A stretch of DNA of 64,000 bases, taken from Sciurus carolinensis (taxonomy: Eukaryota > Chordata > Mammalia > Rodentia > Sciuridae). The DNA lies in the NCBI RefSeq assembly GCF_902686445.1, contig NC_062226.1, positions 14,604,001 through 14,668,000 of the forward strand, written 5' to 3'. This document shows, in pieces, positions 11,926-22,704 of this stretch (position 1 is the first letter of the stretch; each line of letters starts with the position of its first letter). Both the position numbers and the translations under genes were made by a program. The notes below the pieces were generated by a model, which was not told the DNA's origin, ran no database searches, and was given only the letters and a program-made list of their open reading frames with translations.

Positions 11926-14889
11926 GGATGTCAAATAAGTTTTATCCTGAGTGCCACCTCTAAGCAGCTGGGGGTTGCAGTTTGACATTTGATATTGATG
12001 AGGCTATGAAGCTGGGTTTGGGCTCAGTGGGGAGGAGCTCGATGCAGATGTCAGCGAGGTCTGCAGTGGGTGTAGGTGGTGGCAGTAGGTGACATCCAAG
12101 TTCTTTTGAATTTCCTTGAGAGTGTGACTCTCTTTGTTTTACGTGTTTTGATCAGGCAAAGCCAATCACGAGAGGTCCCATCTGCCTTTTCTGAATATTA
12201 CACTGATGTATGCAAATAGCAAGCTGGCTGGATGGCCCATGGATTTGCAGGGACAAGTCCACACGAAGCCCCATATGTTGCTTCTCGGGTGGTGCTGATT
12301 TACTGGCTGGTGTAAAACCCCATCTGTGATGGGTGACCTGCAAGAGCGACGGGGGCAGTGCTTAATGCCGAGCACCATCAACTAAAGGGCCATAAGACCC
12401 TGCGAGGTCGAGGTCGCCTGGACGTTGCCCAGAATGTACCTTTCTGTCTGGAACGCAGCCTGCAGCAAATGGGAGTACTGAGTTGCCTGGGTTCGGCTTT
12501 GAGCTTCCTGACTCAACACAGAGAAGGGGAGGTGTTTTTCTAGTGCATTCTTATTCTAGGTGCATTCTTTCTGGATCATCCATGTTTTGACCACCATTGA
12601 ATTGTAGGCATTCTGCAGCCACCAAGGTTATGGCCACCTTTGCCTTAAACTGGTGTCATGATGAGCCATGCCAAGGACAGTGCAAGATGACCCCACACTC
12701 TAACCTGCTGTGCCCCTGTCCACTGCAGTGTCTGCCACACAGCACCAGAGGGACCTCTGTCTCCTGGCACTGAGTCCTCAGGGTGGTAAGGAGCAGCACG
12801 GGTCTGCAGGATGGACACGGCCATCGCTTGCTAGACCTGGGCTTCCTAGGGGAAGCCTCAGGGGTCACCAGAGGCACAAAAAGACACTCTTTGGTGACTT
12901 AAGAGAGATGACTGTATCAACGCATACTTGTAGTCAATCAAAAAAATCACACTATGGCTCCTGTTTCTTGGAGGGTTATGAGTCTGAAGACAAACAAATT
13001 GCTTCAGGTGAAAAGCATTTGTGGACACTTTCATGAATAGTCCTAGCCCTCTGGGGCTGAGGGAGTCTCTGAGGGCCGTGGATGCTTCTCTCTGTGACCT
13101 CCCCAGCAATTGACTCAGCTCCCGACCCAGCGCAAGGGAGCTCCAGGCCAGAGCACAGCAGAATTTCCAGCCCCCAGCCCTCCTCTCTGGGGGGAATCTG
13201 AGTCCAGCATGACCTTTCTTGTCCTTTAAAAAAATTCTATATTAATTTTACAAACCAAATTTGCCTATAATCCCATAGCCCAGCATTGAATGCTGTTCAT
13301 ATTTTAGGGATGAATCTGGGAAGGCTGTGGCCCAGAGCTGGGGAGTAGGGTCAGCAGATCTGTGCTGGGTTCTACCTCTTGTCTTACTGGCTATGTAGGA
13401 AGTTGGCTTTTTTCCAAACCTTGGCGTAGTCATCAACCAAAGAGATGATGGGGCAGGAAGACCTACTGAGAAAACTGGCCCTTAGCATGGAACTGGACAT
13501 GCAGGAAGCACTCCGTTCCCGAGTGTCCTGTTATTATCTTGGGGCTGGGACATTTCCCTGTCCTTGTGAGGCCAAGAGAACACAGAAAGCAAGAGATTGT
13601 TCCTTCATTGTAACAAAGACATTTTGTTTTTAAACTCGTGAAGTTGAGGGACTCCGAGGGAGAAAGCCACATGATGTCTCCATCTCCTCCTAACCCAGGG
13701 ATTTGGAGGGAAGGTCGCAGAAGGACGGGCTTTCCAGGTGCATTCTGCCTCATGGCCTTCTTTACCGTCTGTTGGTCAAAACACGGCAGTGAAGCTGTTT
13801 TCCACGTTTCAGGACGTCTTTGCCTTCTGAATCCAAGAGTCTTGTTTTCACAGATGCAAATGGTCTGTTAAATTAGGGGTTTGGGCTGATGGGATGGATT
13901 TACAGTTCCTTGAAAGGACATAAAAATCACAGGGAAGGAAGATGTGGAAAGAAACTGAGGACTTCTAAAGCAACAGGCTGGAAGTAGAGGAAAGCCATGG
14001 ACTGAGGTTTGCCTGGCCAAGTTCATTGTCAATGTCAACTCACCGGTGGTGACTAGGAAGTAGAGTCAACCTTGCCCTGCATGCCTGGGGGCCCAAATCA
14101 GCACCAAGCCACTCAACCCTAACCTGGTTGAACATTTTTCTTTCCAGGTGTTTTGAATACACGTGTGTATACAGATGTTTGTCTTTAAATGGGCTCAACT
14201 TATTTTGCAAACTGCTTTTTCCATTTAAGCCTGTGGTCACACATGACCCTGCTGTCTTTGGATTCGCTGTTCTTGGTGTGGCTAGGGCTCTGCTTCCACC
14301 GCTGTCATAAACTTGACCTCTTTCATTCCAAGTCCTTAATCTTCCTACTCTGTTTCCCTTTGAATGTTACATTTGAAGCTCAACCAGCCTTGCTCAGTCT
14401 TGGCTGGGTCTGAATAGGTCCAATGAGCTCATCTGCACCCAAGCTTCTGTAGGAGGCCTCTACACCAGGAACAGGCCTCTGCTTGCTCCCCGGGAGCAAG
14501 AAGGCCTCAGAGTGAGACAGGAGACTGAAGTTCGCTGGAAGAAACTTGCCTGGCAAGGTGCCGAGGATCAGAGGCTCGGCTCTCAGAAAGCAACAGGGTT
14601 GCCAGAGAGCCAGACTCTAGAAAGGGCTGAGATACACGGATGCTGGCCGATGCCATTCCCCACCACAGTCAACATCAGGGGGGCAGCTGTGACTGTTGCT
14701 TGTCTTTTGGGGTGTCCAGTTGGGTCTTTGTAAGAGAAGAAGAGAACAGAAGGAGGGGACGAGAAGGCAGGAGACAAGGAAAAGAAGTGAGGCAATAACA
14801 AGATATGGATGTGGAAGCTCTGGTTGTGGGACTCGGGAGTGCTTGGCTTGCTCTGGTTTCCCCAACAGAATCAAGTGTCTCCAGCACTG
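11926..14889. other. About 3 kb without a recognised gene; weak MIR near 13340-13440
   Basis: A diverged sense MIR may lie at 13340-13440 ('gatctgtgctgggttctacc', 'ggctatgtaggaagttggc'). Other frames of 60-108 codons have no domain and overlap on both strands. No splice-supported exon is seen. Confidence 0.4.
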
Positions 14890-14955
14890 TGACATCCTCC
14901 ACACCCCAGTTCCTGGCACGCACTCTTGGGGAATGTTTGCTGAATGAATAAGCGA
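14890..14955 (+). mobile_element. L2 LINE 3' terminus
   Basis: 'cccagttcctggcacgcact' followed by 'gaatgtttgctgaatgaata' is the end of an L2 element. Confidence 0.6.
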
Positions 14956-15084
14956 ACGCATTAGGGAGTGTCACTGGGTTCCTTCGGTGCATGAGGAGGT
15001 CCCCTGGGATTCCCGGCCAGCATGTCTTTATTCCATTTCCTCTCAAGTCAAGGTCATGCAGCTTCCTGATAAGGAGTTGGTGGC

Positions 15085-15240
15085 TTAGGGTCTCGGAAGG
15101 AATATAGACTTTGGACGCTGAGCTTCTGGGTTCAGGCCCACACTTTTCAGGTACTGCCGGAGTGTCATGGAGCAGCAGGTGAACCTTCCCAAGGCTCTGT
15201 GCTTCTGTGTCTATAAAACAGGGTAATAACTAGACCCTCC
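15085..15240 (+). mobile_element. MIR SINE
   Basis: Sense MIR: a 'gcttctgggttcaggcccac' block, 'gtgaaccttcccaaggctct' and 'ctataaaacagggtaataac'. Confidence 0.65.
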
Positions 15241-15716
15241 CTCCCCCGGAGGCAGAGCCGGGTGAGGAAAGAGAGGCCAGGTACTTCTCCAACTTCGACA
15301 TGCACAGGAGGTTAGAGATCGGGTCCCAAAGTGGACTGTGGTCCAGAGGCTCCTCAGTGGGGCCTGGGATTCTGAATTCCTTCCAGCCTCCCATGTGCAC
15401 AGTGGACGCTGCCAGCTCATGGTCAACTCCCTGGAGAAATGGCCGTGAGGACGTTTTTCCTGCCTGGTCCATTGGAGCCTTCTCAGTGTTTCTTTGTGAA
15501 TGAGCCCCCAGCGAATGTCCCTCTCCAGCCTCATGTCTTCTTCCCCAGAGCTCTGGTGACAAACACCCCCACAGCTCCATGGACCATGAGGGCCAAGGTC
15601 TCGGGACTTGGCTTCCCAGAAATGTCTCTGAGATTTCTGTTTTAGTCAGCTTTTCCGCGGTTCTACTTCTTCTGTCTGCTTCTGATCCTTCTCCTGGCTC
15701 TTAGATGATGACTACC
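15241..15716. other. Unassigned sequence with a possible short LTR tip
   Basis: 'gttttagtcagcttttccgc' at 15640-15659 resembles the antisense tip of LTR family A, but similarity ends after about 25 bp. Nothing else is identified. Confidence 0.3.
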
Positions 15717-15805
15717 TTTTTTTTGTTTTTGTTTTTAATTTTTTTTTGCCCAGGCCGGTCTCGAACTCCTGGGCTCAAGTGATCCTCCTGCCTCCCCCTC
15801 CGTGG
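15717..15805 (-). mobile_element. 7SL-derived SINE monomer remnant (B1/FLAM-like)
   Basis: A T-rich tract is followed by 'gcccaggccggtctcgaact' and then 'cctgggctcaagtgatcctc'. This is the antisense of the 7SL-RNA-derived monomer shared by primate and rodent SINEs. It lacks the ID half seen in the composite copies at 42553 and 47141, so it is likely an older monomer. Confidence 0.7.
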
Positions 15806-16439
15806 CTCAGTGTCTGTCTTTCCTACTCAGAAGCACTCACAAAAGGACTCCCCACGTCTTCCCCACCGGACACCTTCCCACATTGGGGTTCATCTATTTT
15901 CTCAATATGATTGGGCCTATTGTACAGGGATCCTTAGTTGGTAAAATTGAAGCTGCAAAAGCCTATTAAAAATGAGCTCCTGCGTACATCTGCTGCTGTG
16001 GGGTGTCGCAGGACCAGCTCGACTGCAGCTTCGGGACAGAGAAAATAATGTTCTAAGGTCAACAGAAACCCAGATGGGCTCCTGGGTGAGGCCTCAGCCG
16101 CGCTCCCAGCCCGGCAATGGTGGGCGTGGGTGCCACAGCACCTTGTGATGGTATCAAGTGGGTGTGTGTTTTGGGGGCTTCTCTGCCCACTTTCAGTTGT
16201 CATGACCCCCACAGCAGATAACGTGTCAGCAGGGGAACTGGAACTTAGTGTTCAGACTCAACATACCAAACAGGTAAACTGGGGAATTATGAAGGTGTAC
16301 GAAGCTGAAATGGACCAGATGAGTTTTACAACATGATACTGCTTAATATCTCCTGCTATTACATGTCACGGGGTTCTCGGACAAACGGTGAGGATTTTCA
16401 CCAGCCAAGGAACCCTGTTGCCGGCTCCCTCAAATGGTA
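15806..16439. other. Unassigned sequence
   Basis: No repeat family or exon is recognised. Short frames only. Confidence 0.35.
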
Positions 16440-16510
16440 TTGATAATAACACAAGTTGACATTTCCTTCTAGCTGTGGTGCCAGGTACTAGCTAAATACT
16501 ACATGTACAT
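16440..16510 (-). mobile_element. MIR SINE, left piece of a split copy
   Basis: 'gataataacacaagttgac', a 'gtgccaggtactagctaaa' block and 'catgtacatttgcttatttt' fit antisense MIR. The copy resumes at 16666 after an inserted block. Confidence 0.6.
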
Positions 16511-16665
16511 TTGCTTATTTTAACTTAAAGATTTTTAATTAAAACAAAATGTTCATACATATTTATGGCAAACAGTGGGATGACTTGGTGCACCTGTACA
16601 AGGTGTGACCATCAAATGAGGGTAATTAGCATCTTCACTTTCTCCAACATTTGTCTTGTTTTCAG
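16511..16665 (+). mobile_element. LINE-1-like fragment inserted in MIR
   Basis: 'catacatatttatggcaaac' followed by 'catcaaatgagggtaattag' resembles a known noncoding L1M segment. Orientation and subfamily are uncertain. Confidence 0.45.
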
Positions 16666-16780
16666 AACCTGGTGAGGGAACCTAAGCACAGAGAGGTGAG
16701 GTGACTTGCAGAAGGTCACGGAGCTAGTGAGTGGTGGGTCGAGGATTTGTAACCAGGAGTCGTGGCTCCGGTCCTTCTCA
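16666..16780 (-). mobile_element. MIR SINE, right piece of a split copy
   Basis: 'gcacagagaggtgaggtgac', 'cagaaggtcacggagctagt' and 'gatttgtaaccaggag' are the MIR antisense core. It pairs with 16440-16510. Confidence 0.75.
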
Positions 16781-17329
16781 CTGCTGTTTGGTGATGCTGG
16801 GCGAGAACTTGCAGCCATGCTGACTGCCTCCCTTCTGGTCCATGAGCACCAGCCTCCTGCTGGCTCCCAGGCTGCCTGGCAACCAGGATTGGTCTCCCTG
16901 GCTCATTCACCCTCGCTCTCATCTGGGTGATTTTCTCACCCCTTCTCCCTGCTGGAAACGCACATCCCCTCCTTAGCCGGGATGACCCATTTCCCCACTC
17001 TCAGACACAAAACAAGCAGAAGAGAGCCTCCACAGGCTTCTAGCACCTTGTCACCCTGCGGGTGTGCTGGTGCCTTGCCTACCCTCTGTCACTGCACCCT
17101 AGAGGCCAACCCTCCCCTCCACACTCGTCCAAGGACAAGCCACTGTCCTTGTGGACCACGCAACACATTTCCTTGACATCGGTGCACCAATGTGCCATGA
17201 TTTCACCCATGTTAAAACAAACAACAGATAATGGCATTCCCATCTCACGTCTCCCTTCAACTGCTGTTTCATTTCTCTGTAACAAATTCTCGGAAGATCC
17301 ATTTTTACTACTGTTCCAGTCCCTCCCTT
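16781..17329. other. Unassigned, pyrimidine-rich sequence
   Basis: This may be an outer, more diverged part of the L2 that follows, but I cannot align it. No gene is seen. Confidence 0.35.
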
Positions 17330-17828
17330 CATTTCCTGAGCGATAGCTCAGTCAGGCTTCTGAGCCTATTATTTCCATCAAAACTGACTTTACCAAGGTC
17401 ACCTATGATGGCGTGTGGTTGAAGCCAGCAGTCTGACCTCAGTGGCCTCTCATGAGTCCTGACAGCATGTGACCCCCTGAATGCTCCCTCCTGCTGCTGG
17501 ACCCTCCCTTGGCCTCTGAACACTTCTCCCTCCTGGTCTCCACTCCCCGCCCCCACCTGCTCCCGCTCCCTCCCTGACCTCTCAGTCTTGGGGGCCCCAC
17601 ATTCAGTCCTTGCTCCTCTTCTCCACCCAGACCCACTGCTTTGCCAATCCCTTGCCGTCTCCCCCAGACTCGAAGCAGCATCTGTACTCGATGACTCCCA
17701 GAATACGCCCACATCCACGCACTTCCTGGAACCCAGACTCCTGCCCAGCTGCCTTAGATTTCTAACAGGAGTGGTGAACGCGGTGCAGCCCAAGCTGAAC
17801 TCGGGACCCACAGCTACCCAAACCCATT
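17330..17828 (+). mobile_element. L2 LINE, left part
   Basis: A run of L2-like blocks on the plus strand includes 'caaggtcacctatgatggcg', then 'cctctcatgagtcctgacag', a 'gcctctgaacacttctccc' block and 'cattcagtccttgctcctct'. This is the coding-derived 3' part of L2. The 160-codon minus-strand frame at 17329-17811 is a shadow. The copy continues beyond the LTR at 17831-18134. Confidence 0.65.
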
Positions 17829-17830
17829 CC

Positions 17831-18134
17831 TGTTATAAGGCCTAACCCCCACAAGAAGCTGCAAAAGCCGCCCCATTGGAGCCACGCCTCGTCAATATGG
17901 CGCATATCCTGCTTCTCTTCGGAGTGTCAGTGTCCCGTCGGCGCGGCTCCGCACCCAATCACTGTCCGCCACCCTGTCTCAATCCCCTAGCGACAAAGCT
18001 TGCCCACTCACCTACTGCCCCGTCCCACACCCTGGCCTGTGAGACTTCTCTGCACTCTATAAAAGTGTGCACGTTCTCTGAATAAAGCGGAACTTCTCCG
18101 GTGGACGGACAGTTGGTGTCGCCTCATTCTTTCA
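17831..18134 (+). mobile_element. Compact CpG-rich solo retroviral LTR inserted in L2
   Basis: The roughly 300-bp block starts TGTTATAAGG and ends TTCTTTCA, giving TG...CA termini. It holds inverted CCAAT (17875-17879), CCAAT (17955-17959), a TATA box (18058-18064) and AATAAA (18081-18086). The AATAAA lies so close to the TATA box that it falls before or near the expected cap site. CpG is dense compared with its surroundings. Flanking L2 resumes at once on the right. CCTGT occurs at 17829-17833 and 18135-18139. It is a possible target duplication, but it overlaps the TG terminus. No internal retroviral sequence remains. ERV1- or ERVK-class assignment is open. Confidence 0.72.
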
Positions 18135-18925
18135 CCTGTCCTCTCTTCCCCTCTCAGGTGGTGGCAGTCCCACCCTGCCCTTGCTTTGGGCCACGCATCT
18201 GGCTGCCATCTTTGGCTCCTCTCTTTCTTTCATACCCTGCATCCAGTGGGTCAGGACCTGCTACGAGTTTTGTTTTCCAGGCATATCCAGAACCCAGCCG
18301 CCTCTCACCACTTCCCCCAGCCTTCCCTCCTGCGTCAGTGCCATCCCCTCCGGTCTTCTGCTCCCTCTGCGCCGCTCTCGGGCCAGCACTCCAAGTGATG
18401 CTGTTGCAGCACGTGCCAGACGCCCGCCGCTCAGGCTGCAGAGCTCCAGTGGGCCAGCCGGCTACTCGCCCTTCCAGCGGCCTCCCCGGCCCACCCCATT
18501 CTGCCCTCCTTTCTGACCTCATTTCCTCCGACTCCCCATCTTGCTCAGCTCCTCTGACTGCTCAGCATGAGCCTTCTTGCTCTTCCTCCAACTCACCTGG
18601 GTGGTGATGCTGGCTGGACGGGCCTTGTCCCTGCCTCAGGCCTGGCCCCTTCACTTCCTCAGGCTTTGCTCAGAACTTCAAGCTTGGCCCATTTCCAGTT
18701 GACCCACCCTCCACTCCAGAGCCCCTCTTCCCCCTTTTCTGTCTTCTTTGTCCTCACTGTAGGTTCTCTAGACCTTCCTTAGTGATGGAGCGTCCATCTT
18801 GTATACTAAGGTTTCAAACTTCAGGAGGACGGGGTGCTTTTTTCTACTTTCTACTGTATGTTGGTGCTCAGAACAGTTTGTGGCCATTATTGGCACTCAC
18901 GAGGCATTTGTTCAATAAATGTACG
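18135..18925 (+). mobile_element. L2 LINE, right part to its 3' end
   Basis: It picks up L2 where 17828 stops: 'ctgccatctttggctcctct', a 'catccagtgggtcaggacc' block, and then the 3'UTR ending 'gaggcatttgttcaataaat'. The plus-strand frame 18101-18607 (168 codons, Pro/Ser-rich) begins in the LTR and runs through L2, so it is not a gene. Confidence 0.72.
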
Positions 18926-20010
18926 GGTGGCAAACCCCTAGGTCATGGGTACCATCTGGAAGAAAATACTTTGTACAATTCAAGGAAGTCTCTTTGGCTT
19001 CTTTTTTTGCCTCAGGATTACTTTGAAGAATATTCAAGGATTGCAAAACACCTTCACTTCTTTTTATTTCCCCTTAACCCGTCAGTATTTGCAGCTGCTC
19101 ATCTGTGTAAATCATGTTTTCAAGATATTATACAACCAAAACTAATGAAAATTATCAGCTTGTTTTGATAAACACCAAAGTGTGAAGTCAGGGGGTTACG
19201 GATGACAATTGCAGTTTTGTGTCAGCCTGAGCATTCAATTTATTTAATCAAAACAGCCTTGTTCTTATTGATTGACTTCATAATAAATAAAGGTTATAAT
19301 CTGTATTTATAAAATAAATTTGCACAAATAAAGCTGTGCTTTTTATCTATTGCATCCCATGCAAGATAAAAAAAAAAATAGCTAAAAATTGGTGTGAAAA
19401 CCCTTGACTTATAACTTGTCAGAGATTTTTCTGTTGCAGGATTATCAGACACTGAGCTGGTCCTTGCATTGCCAGGCTCCAATGGGGTGAAGATATTTAC
19501 ATTTTACTTGGTTGCTGCCTCACTGGTTCATGTGATTCTTGCAACATTGGCCTGAGATCAGGTCTCCAGAGGCATCCTGACTTCCCCACCCTCTCTCTAT
19601 CCCAGACCCCAACTTCCTGCCCAAGCTTTGAGTATTGATTCTCATTTGCATAATTAAACATCAGGCACTCCTAGAAAGCCCTGCAACCTGAGCACATCAA
19701 AGCTAGAAGGACTTTGTGATTGAGATGGGGAGATAAGGCCCAGGGAAGAAAAGCATCTTCCTCACCACTACATAGAGATTTGCAGCTAAGCTGGGTCTTG
19801 AATTTGGGTTTCATTTGCTCCAGCCCAGAGGATTTTAAAAATTATATTATCAATTATATAGTCCAGCTGGGAGTCTTGCTGGTGCCTGGGTACATCATTG
19901 AAAACTGATTCTTTCTCTAAGTAGCATTGCAGTATGATGGATAGAGAATGGGCATAGGAGCCAGGTTTCTTGGGTTTAAAGTTTCTGAGCCCTTGCTTAA
20001 TTAAAGAATG
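18926..20010. other. Unassigned AT-rich sequence; possible conserved noncoding DNA at 19130-19340
   Basis: The part near 19200-19340 is rich in TTTATT/AATAAA/TTAATC words, is not a simple repeat and matches no element that I know. Nothing shows a gene. Confidence 0.3.
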
Positions 20011-20015
20011 ATTGG

Positions 20016-20430
20016 TGTTATGATTTAAATATGAAGAGTCTCCAAAAGCTTGTGCATGAGAAAATGTAAGAAAGTTTAGAGGTGAAAGGAGTATGAGAGC
20101 CTTTACATAATCAGTGGATGAATCCACTGATATGCATTAACTGGGTGGTAACTGTGGGCAGGTAGGGTGTGGCCAGAGGAGGTGGGTCACTGTGGTATTG
20201 CCTTTGGGGTTTATATTTCGTCTTTGGTGAGCTGAGTTCTCTCTTTGATTCTGATTTCCATGTTCTGAGTTGCTTTCCTCTTCCATACCCTTCCGCTATG
20301 ATGTTCTGCCTCATTTCGGACCCAGAACAACGGAGTCGGCCAACCATGGACTGAGACCTCTGAAACTGTGAGCCCCAAATAAACTCTGTCAGGTCTTTTG
20401 ATCACAGTAATGAAAAAGCTGACTGAAACA
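20016..20430 (+). mobile_element. Solo LTR, family 'A', sense
   Basis: It starts TGTTATGATTTAAATATGAA and ends AAGCTGACTGAAACA. A poly(A) signal AATAAA lies at 20379-20384, as expected near the R region. The flanks attgg (20011-20015) and atggg (20431-20435) differ by one base and fit a decayed 5-bp duplication. It is the sense counterpart of 6534-6970. Confidence 0.8.
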
Positions 20431-20436
20431 ATGGGC

Positions 20437-20615
20437 TGATTAGTCAATCTTCCTGTGCCTCAGGCTTTTCCATCTGCAACATGGGGAGAAAGAGGAGGAG
20501 GATGGTAAGATATTGAACTACCACCCAGGGTTGTTACAAGTTTAAAAGAATTAACATAAGTAAGATGTCTGTTTCACACTATGAGCATTTTCTGGGTTAG
20601 CTATTATTGTCATCA
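20437..20615 (+). mobile_element. MIR SINE
   Basis: Sense MIR: 'cttcctgtgcctcaggcttt', 'catctgcaacatggggagaa' and 'cagggttgttacaagtttaa'. Confidence 0.75.
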
Positions 20616-20629
20616 CCAAAGGAACTGGC

Positions 20630-20927
20630 CCTTGTACACAGCTCGCCTCTCCAGCCTCTTGTCTTTTCTCCCCTCATGCTCGTTGAATGCCATCCTTCAA
20701 ATACAGCAACTGATTTTCTTTCTTTTCACTTGAAAATCTTCCCTCCTTCTCTGACTTTGCTAATTCCACCTACCTGTAACACCCTTCCTCTACCTCCACC
20801 AGGTTGCCTTCTATCCAAACCAGTTCAGGTGTCTTCTCCTCTTTCCAAAAAACCTCCCTGACTCCCTTCCCTTCCTGCACCACCTTCCTCTGAGCCTTGA
20901 GTCTTCTCTTGTATAATAATCATAACA
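20630..20927 (+). mobile_element. L2 LINE 3' region
   Basis: Typical L2 blocks include 'gtcttctcctctttccaaaa' and then 'aacctccctgactcccttcc'. The short plus frame at 20607-20861 lies inside it. Confidence 0.75.
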
Positions 20928-21090
20928 CTTGTTGCCATAGCTGATACACGTGCCAGGCCCAGTGGCAGGTACTTAGCATGAATTCTCATATTTGAGTTTC
21001 ACAACAATCCTAGAAGCAGGTACGGGTATCATTCCCATTTTACAGATGAATAAATGGAGGGGGGAGTGCACCCTAGCTTTCCTATGGTCA
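20928..21090 (-). mobile_element. MIR SINE
   Basis: Antisense MIR: 'cgtgccaggcccagtggcag', 'cacaacaatcctagaagcag' and 'cattttacagatgaataaat'. Clear match. Confidence 0.8.
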
Positions 21091-21806
21091 CATTTTCAAT
21101 AAATGTGAATATCTCCTCCAGAGACTCTCTGAGCCACTTTTTTGGAGCCCTGGTGGTCAGCTAGGGGTTGACTACTGAGTAAGGACTCAGTGAGTTGGTT
21201 ACTCTGACTCCTATTTGCTGAGTCCACTAACCCAGCTGGTCTTCTGCAGAATGTAAAAATCTCTGTGCCATTTGTATTTTCATCTCCTACTGATAAACTC
21301 CTCGAAAAAGTCCCCTTGAACAGCCTCTGAGCTCCCACTCCTGTAGGATCTCTCGTTTTGTTCTGAAAATTGTGGTGGAAAATGTCTGAGCTGTTGCTGT
21401 GTCAGAAAGGAGTTTATCATCACCAGTAGATCTGGAGTAATATGCCACCAGCTGGAACAACTCCAGCTTCTGGGGATCAGGCGTGTCCAAGAGCCAATGT
21501 GCAAGGAGCTGGGGCTGGTTGTCCAGCATGAGCACTGTGCCTTTCTCTGAAGCTGTTCTCATAGTTCCCCGGGGGTGGAACCAGGAGGAAAGCAATACGA
21601 TGAGTTGGGAAAAGGCATGGAGGAAGAAGCAGGACAACTGAGTTCCAGTCTTCCATTAAGAGCCTGGCAAAGTCACTCTCAGGGCTTCTAGAGAAGAGAG
21701 TTGAAGCATCTTAGCCTTGTAGAGAACATCCAGCCCAGTCACTGCTCTGAGCTCTGAGTACCTTCTCTCTAGATATAAATACATGTATGTGTGTGAATGT
21801 GTTATG
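21091..21806. other. Unassigned sequence
   Basis: Overlapping frames on the minus strand (up to 116 codons, 21287-21637) show no domain. No repeat is recognised. Confidence 0.35.
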
Positions 21807-21807
21807 T

Positions 21808-21831
21808 ACACACACACACACACACACACAG
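21808..21831 (+). repeat. (AC)n microsatellite
   Basis: About twelve uninterrupted AC units lie just upstream of the LTR at 21846. Confidence 0.95.
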
Positions 21832-21845
21832 GGGCATGCACACAT

Positions 21846-22211
21846 TGCTCTAGTTAAATGTCCCCAAAAATCCCATGTGTTAAAGGCTTAGTTCTCAGGA
21901 TGGTGCTATTGGGAGGTGGTGGAAACCTTAAGAGGTAGGCTTAGGGGAGGTGTTTGGGTCATTGGGAGTGTGTTCTTGAAAGGGATTATGGGCCCCCAGC
22001 ACACTACTCACTGTCTTACTTTCTGGTCACATGGTAAGCAGTTTTTGTCCACCATACACTCTTGCCATGATGTTCTGCTGCAGCAGAGGCCCAAAGTGAT
22101 GGCTCCAACTGATCATGGACTAGAACCTCCAAACCTGAGCCAGAATAACTCTTCTGTCTTTATAAATTGGTTATCTTAGGTCTTTTATTACAGCGGTAGA
22201 AAGCTAACACA
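21846..22211 (+). mobile_element. Solo MST/MLT-like LTR, family 'C', with 5-bp TSD
   Basis: It starts TGCTCTAGTTAAATGTCCCC and carries 'ggtgctattgggaggtggtg' and 'gtgtttgggtcattgggag'. It ends AAGCTAACACA. CACAT is present at 21841-21845 and 22212-22216. The CA-rich surroundings lower the value of that duplication. Confidence 0.82.
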
Positions 22212-22285
22212 CACATGTACATATGCACACATGGATATACACCTGTATGTGTACACATATGCACATACTCATATACTGCTCCTGG
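22212..22285 (+). repeat. CA/TG-rich low-complexity tract
   Basis: Imperfect ACACATGTACATATGC-like units follow the LTR directly. The LTR appears to have inserted inside a CA/TG-rich tract that begins at 21780. Confidence 0.75.
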
Positions 22286-22704
22286 TTGTCCCTCCTGCAA
22301 ATTTATTTGAGCTATGAGTTCAGGAGTGTAGCAAGGACATAGCTATGACTCTGCCTAGGGTACTTGTAGCAGGACAGGGACTGAAAGGCAGTTGTAGCAG
22401 ACAAAGGCTGGGATGGTGGGATGGTGGGAATCCTTTGCTTATTGAACAGGCTATGGGAATGAGGGAGGAAGAAATCTGCATGTAGGGGGAGGTTTGGAAA
22501 CTAGGGATGGTATGAGAAGTGAGGAAGAAGCAGAAGCTGAACCACTGCAAGCCAAGAGCGTAAGAATAAAGATGGAGGAGTTCCTGTAACTGCCAGCCAC
22601 GGCTCACCTCAGACCAGCACCATCTCCACATGTGTGCTGCTTTTTCTGAGGTTTGGTTATTCCACTTTTTGTAGTATACAATTTTTAGACAAAAATCTCC
22701 CCAC
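22286..22704. other. Unassigned sequence
   Basis: A 142-codon minus frame (22320-22748) has no domain and runs into the LTR that follows. No gene is supported. Confidence 0.35.

Noticed and set aside
15640..15665. Further family-A LTR copy
   Set aside because: Only about 25 bp resemble the antisense LTR tip; too short to separate from chance.
17329..17811. 160-codon minus-strand open frame
   Set aside because: It is antisense to L2 sequence and has no domain.
18101..18607. 168-codon plus-strand open frame
   Set aside because: It starts inside the retroviral LTR and runs through a decayed L2. The Pro/Ser-rich product is not recognisable.
21656..21841. 61-codon minus frame starting with Cys/Val repeats
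   Set aside because: Start lies in the CA microsatellite; the frame is a repeat artefact.
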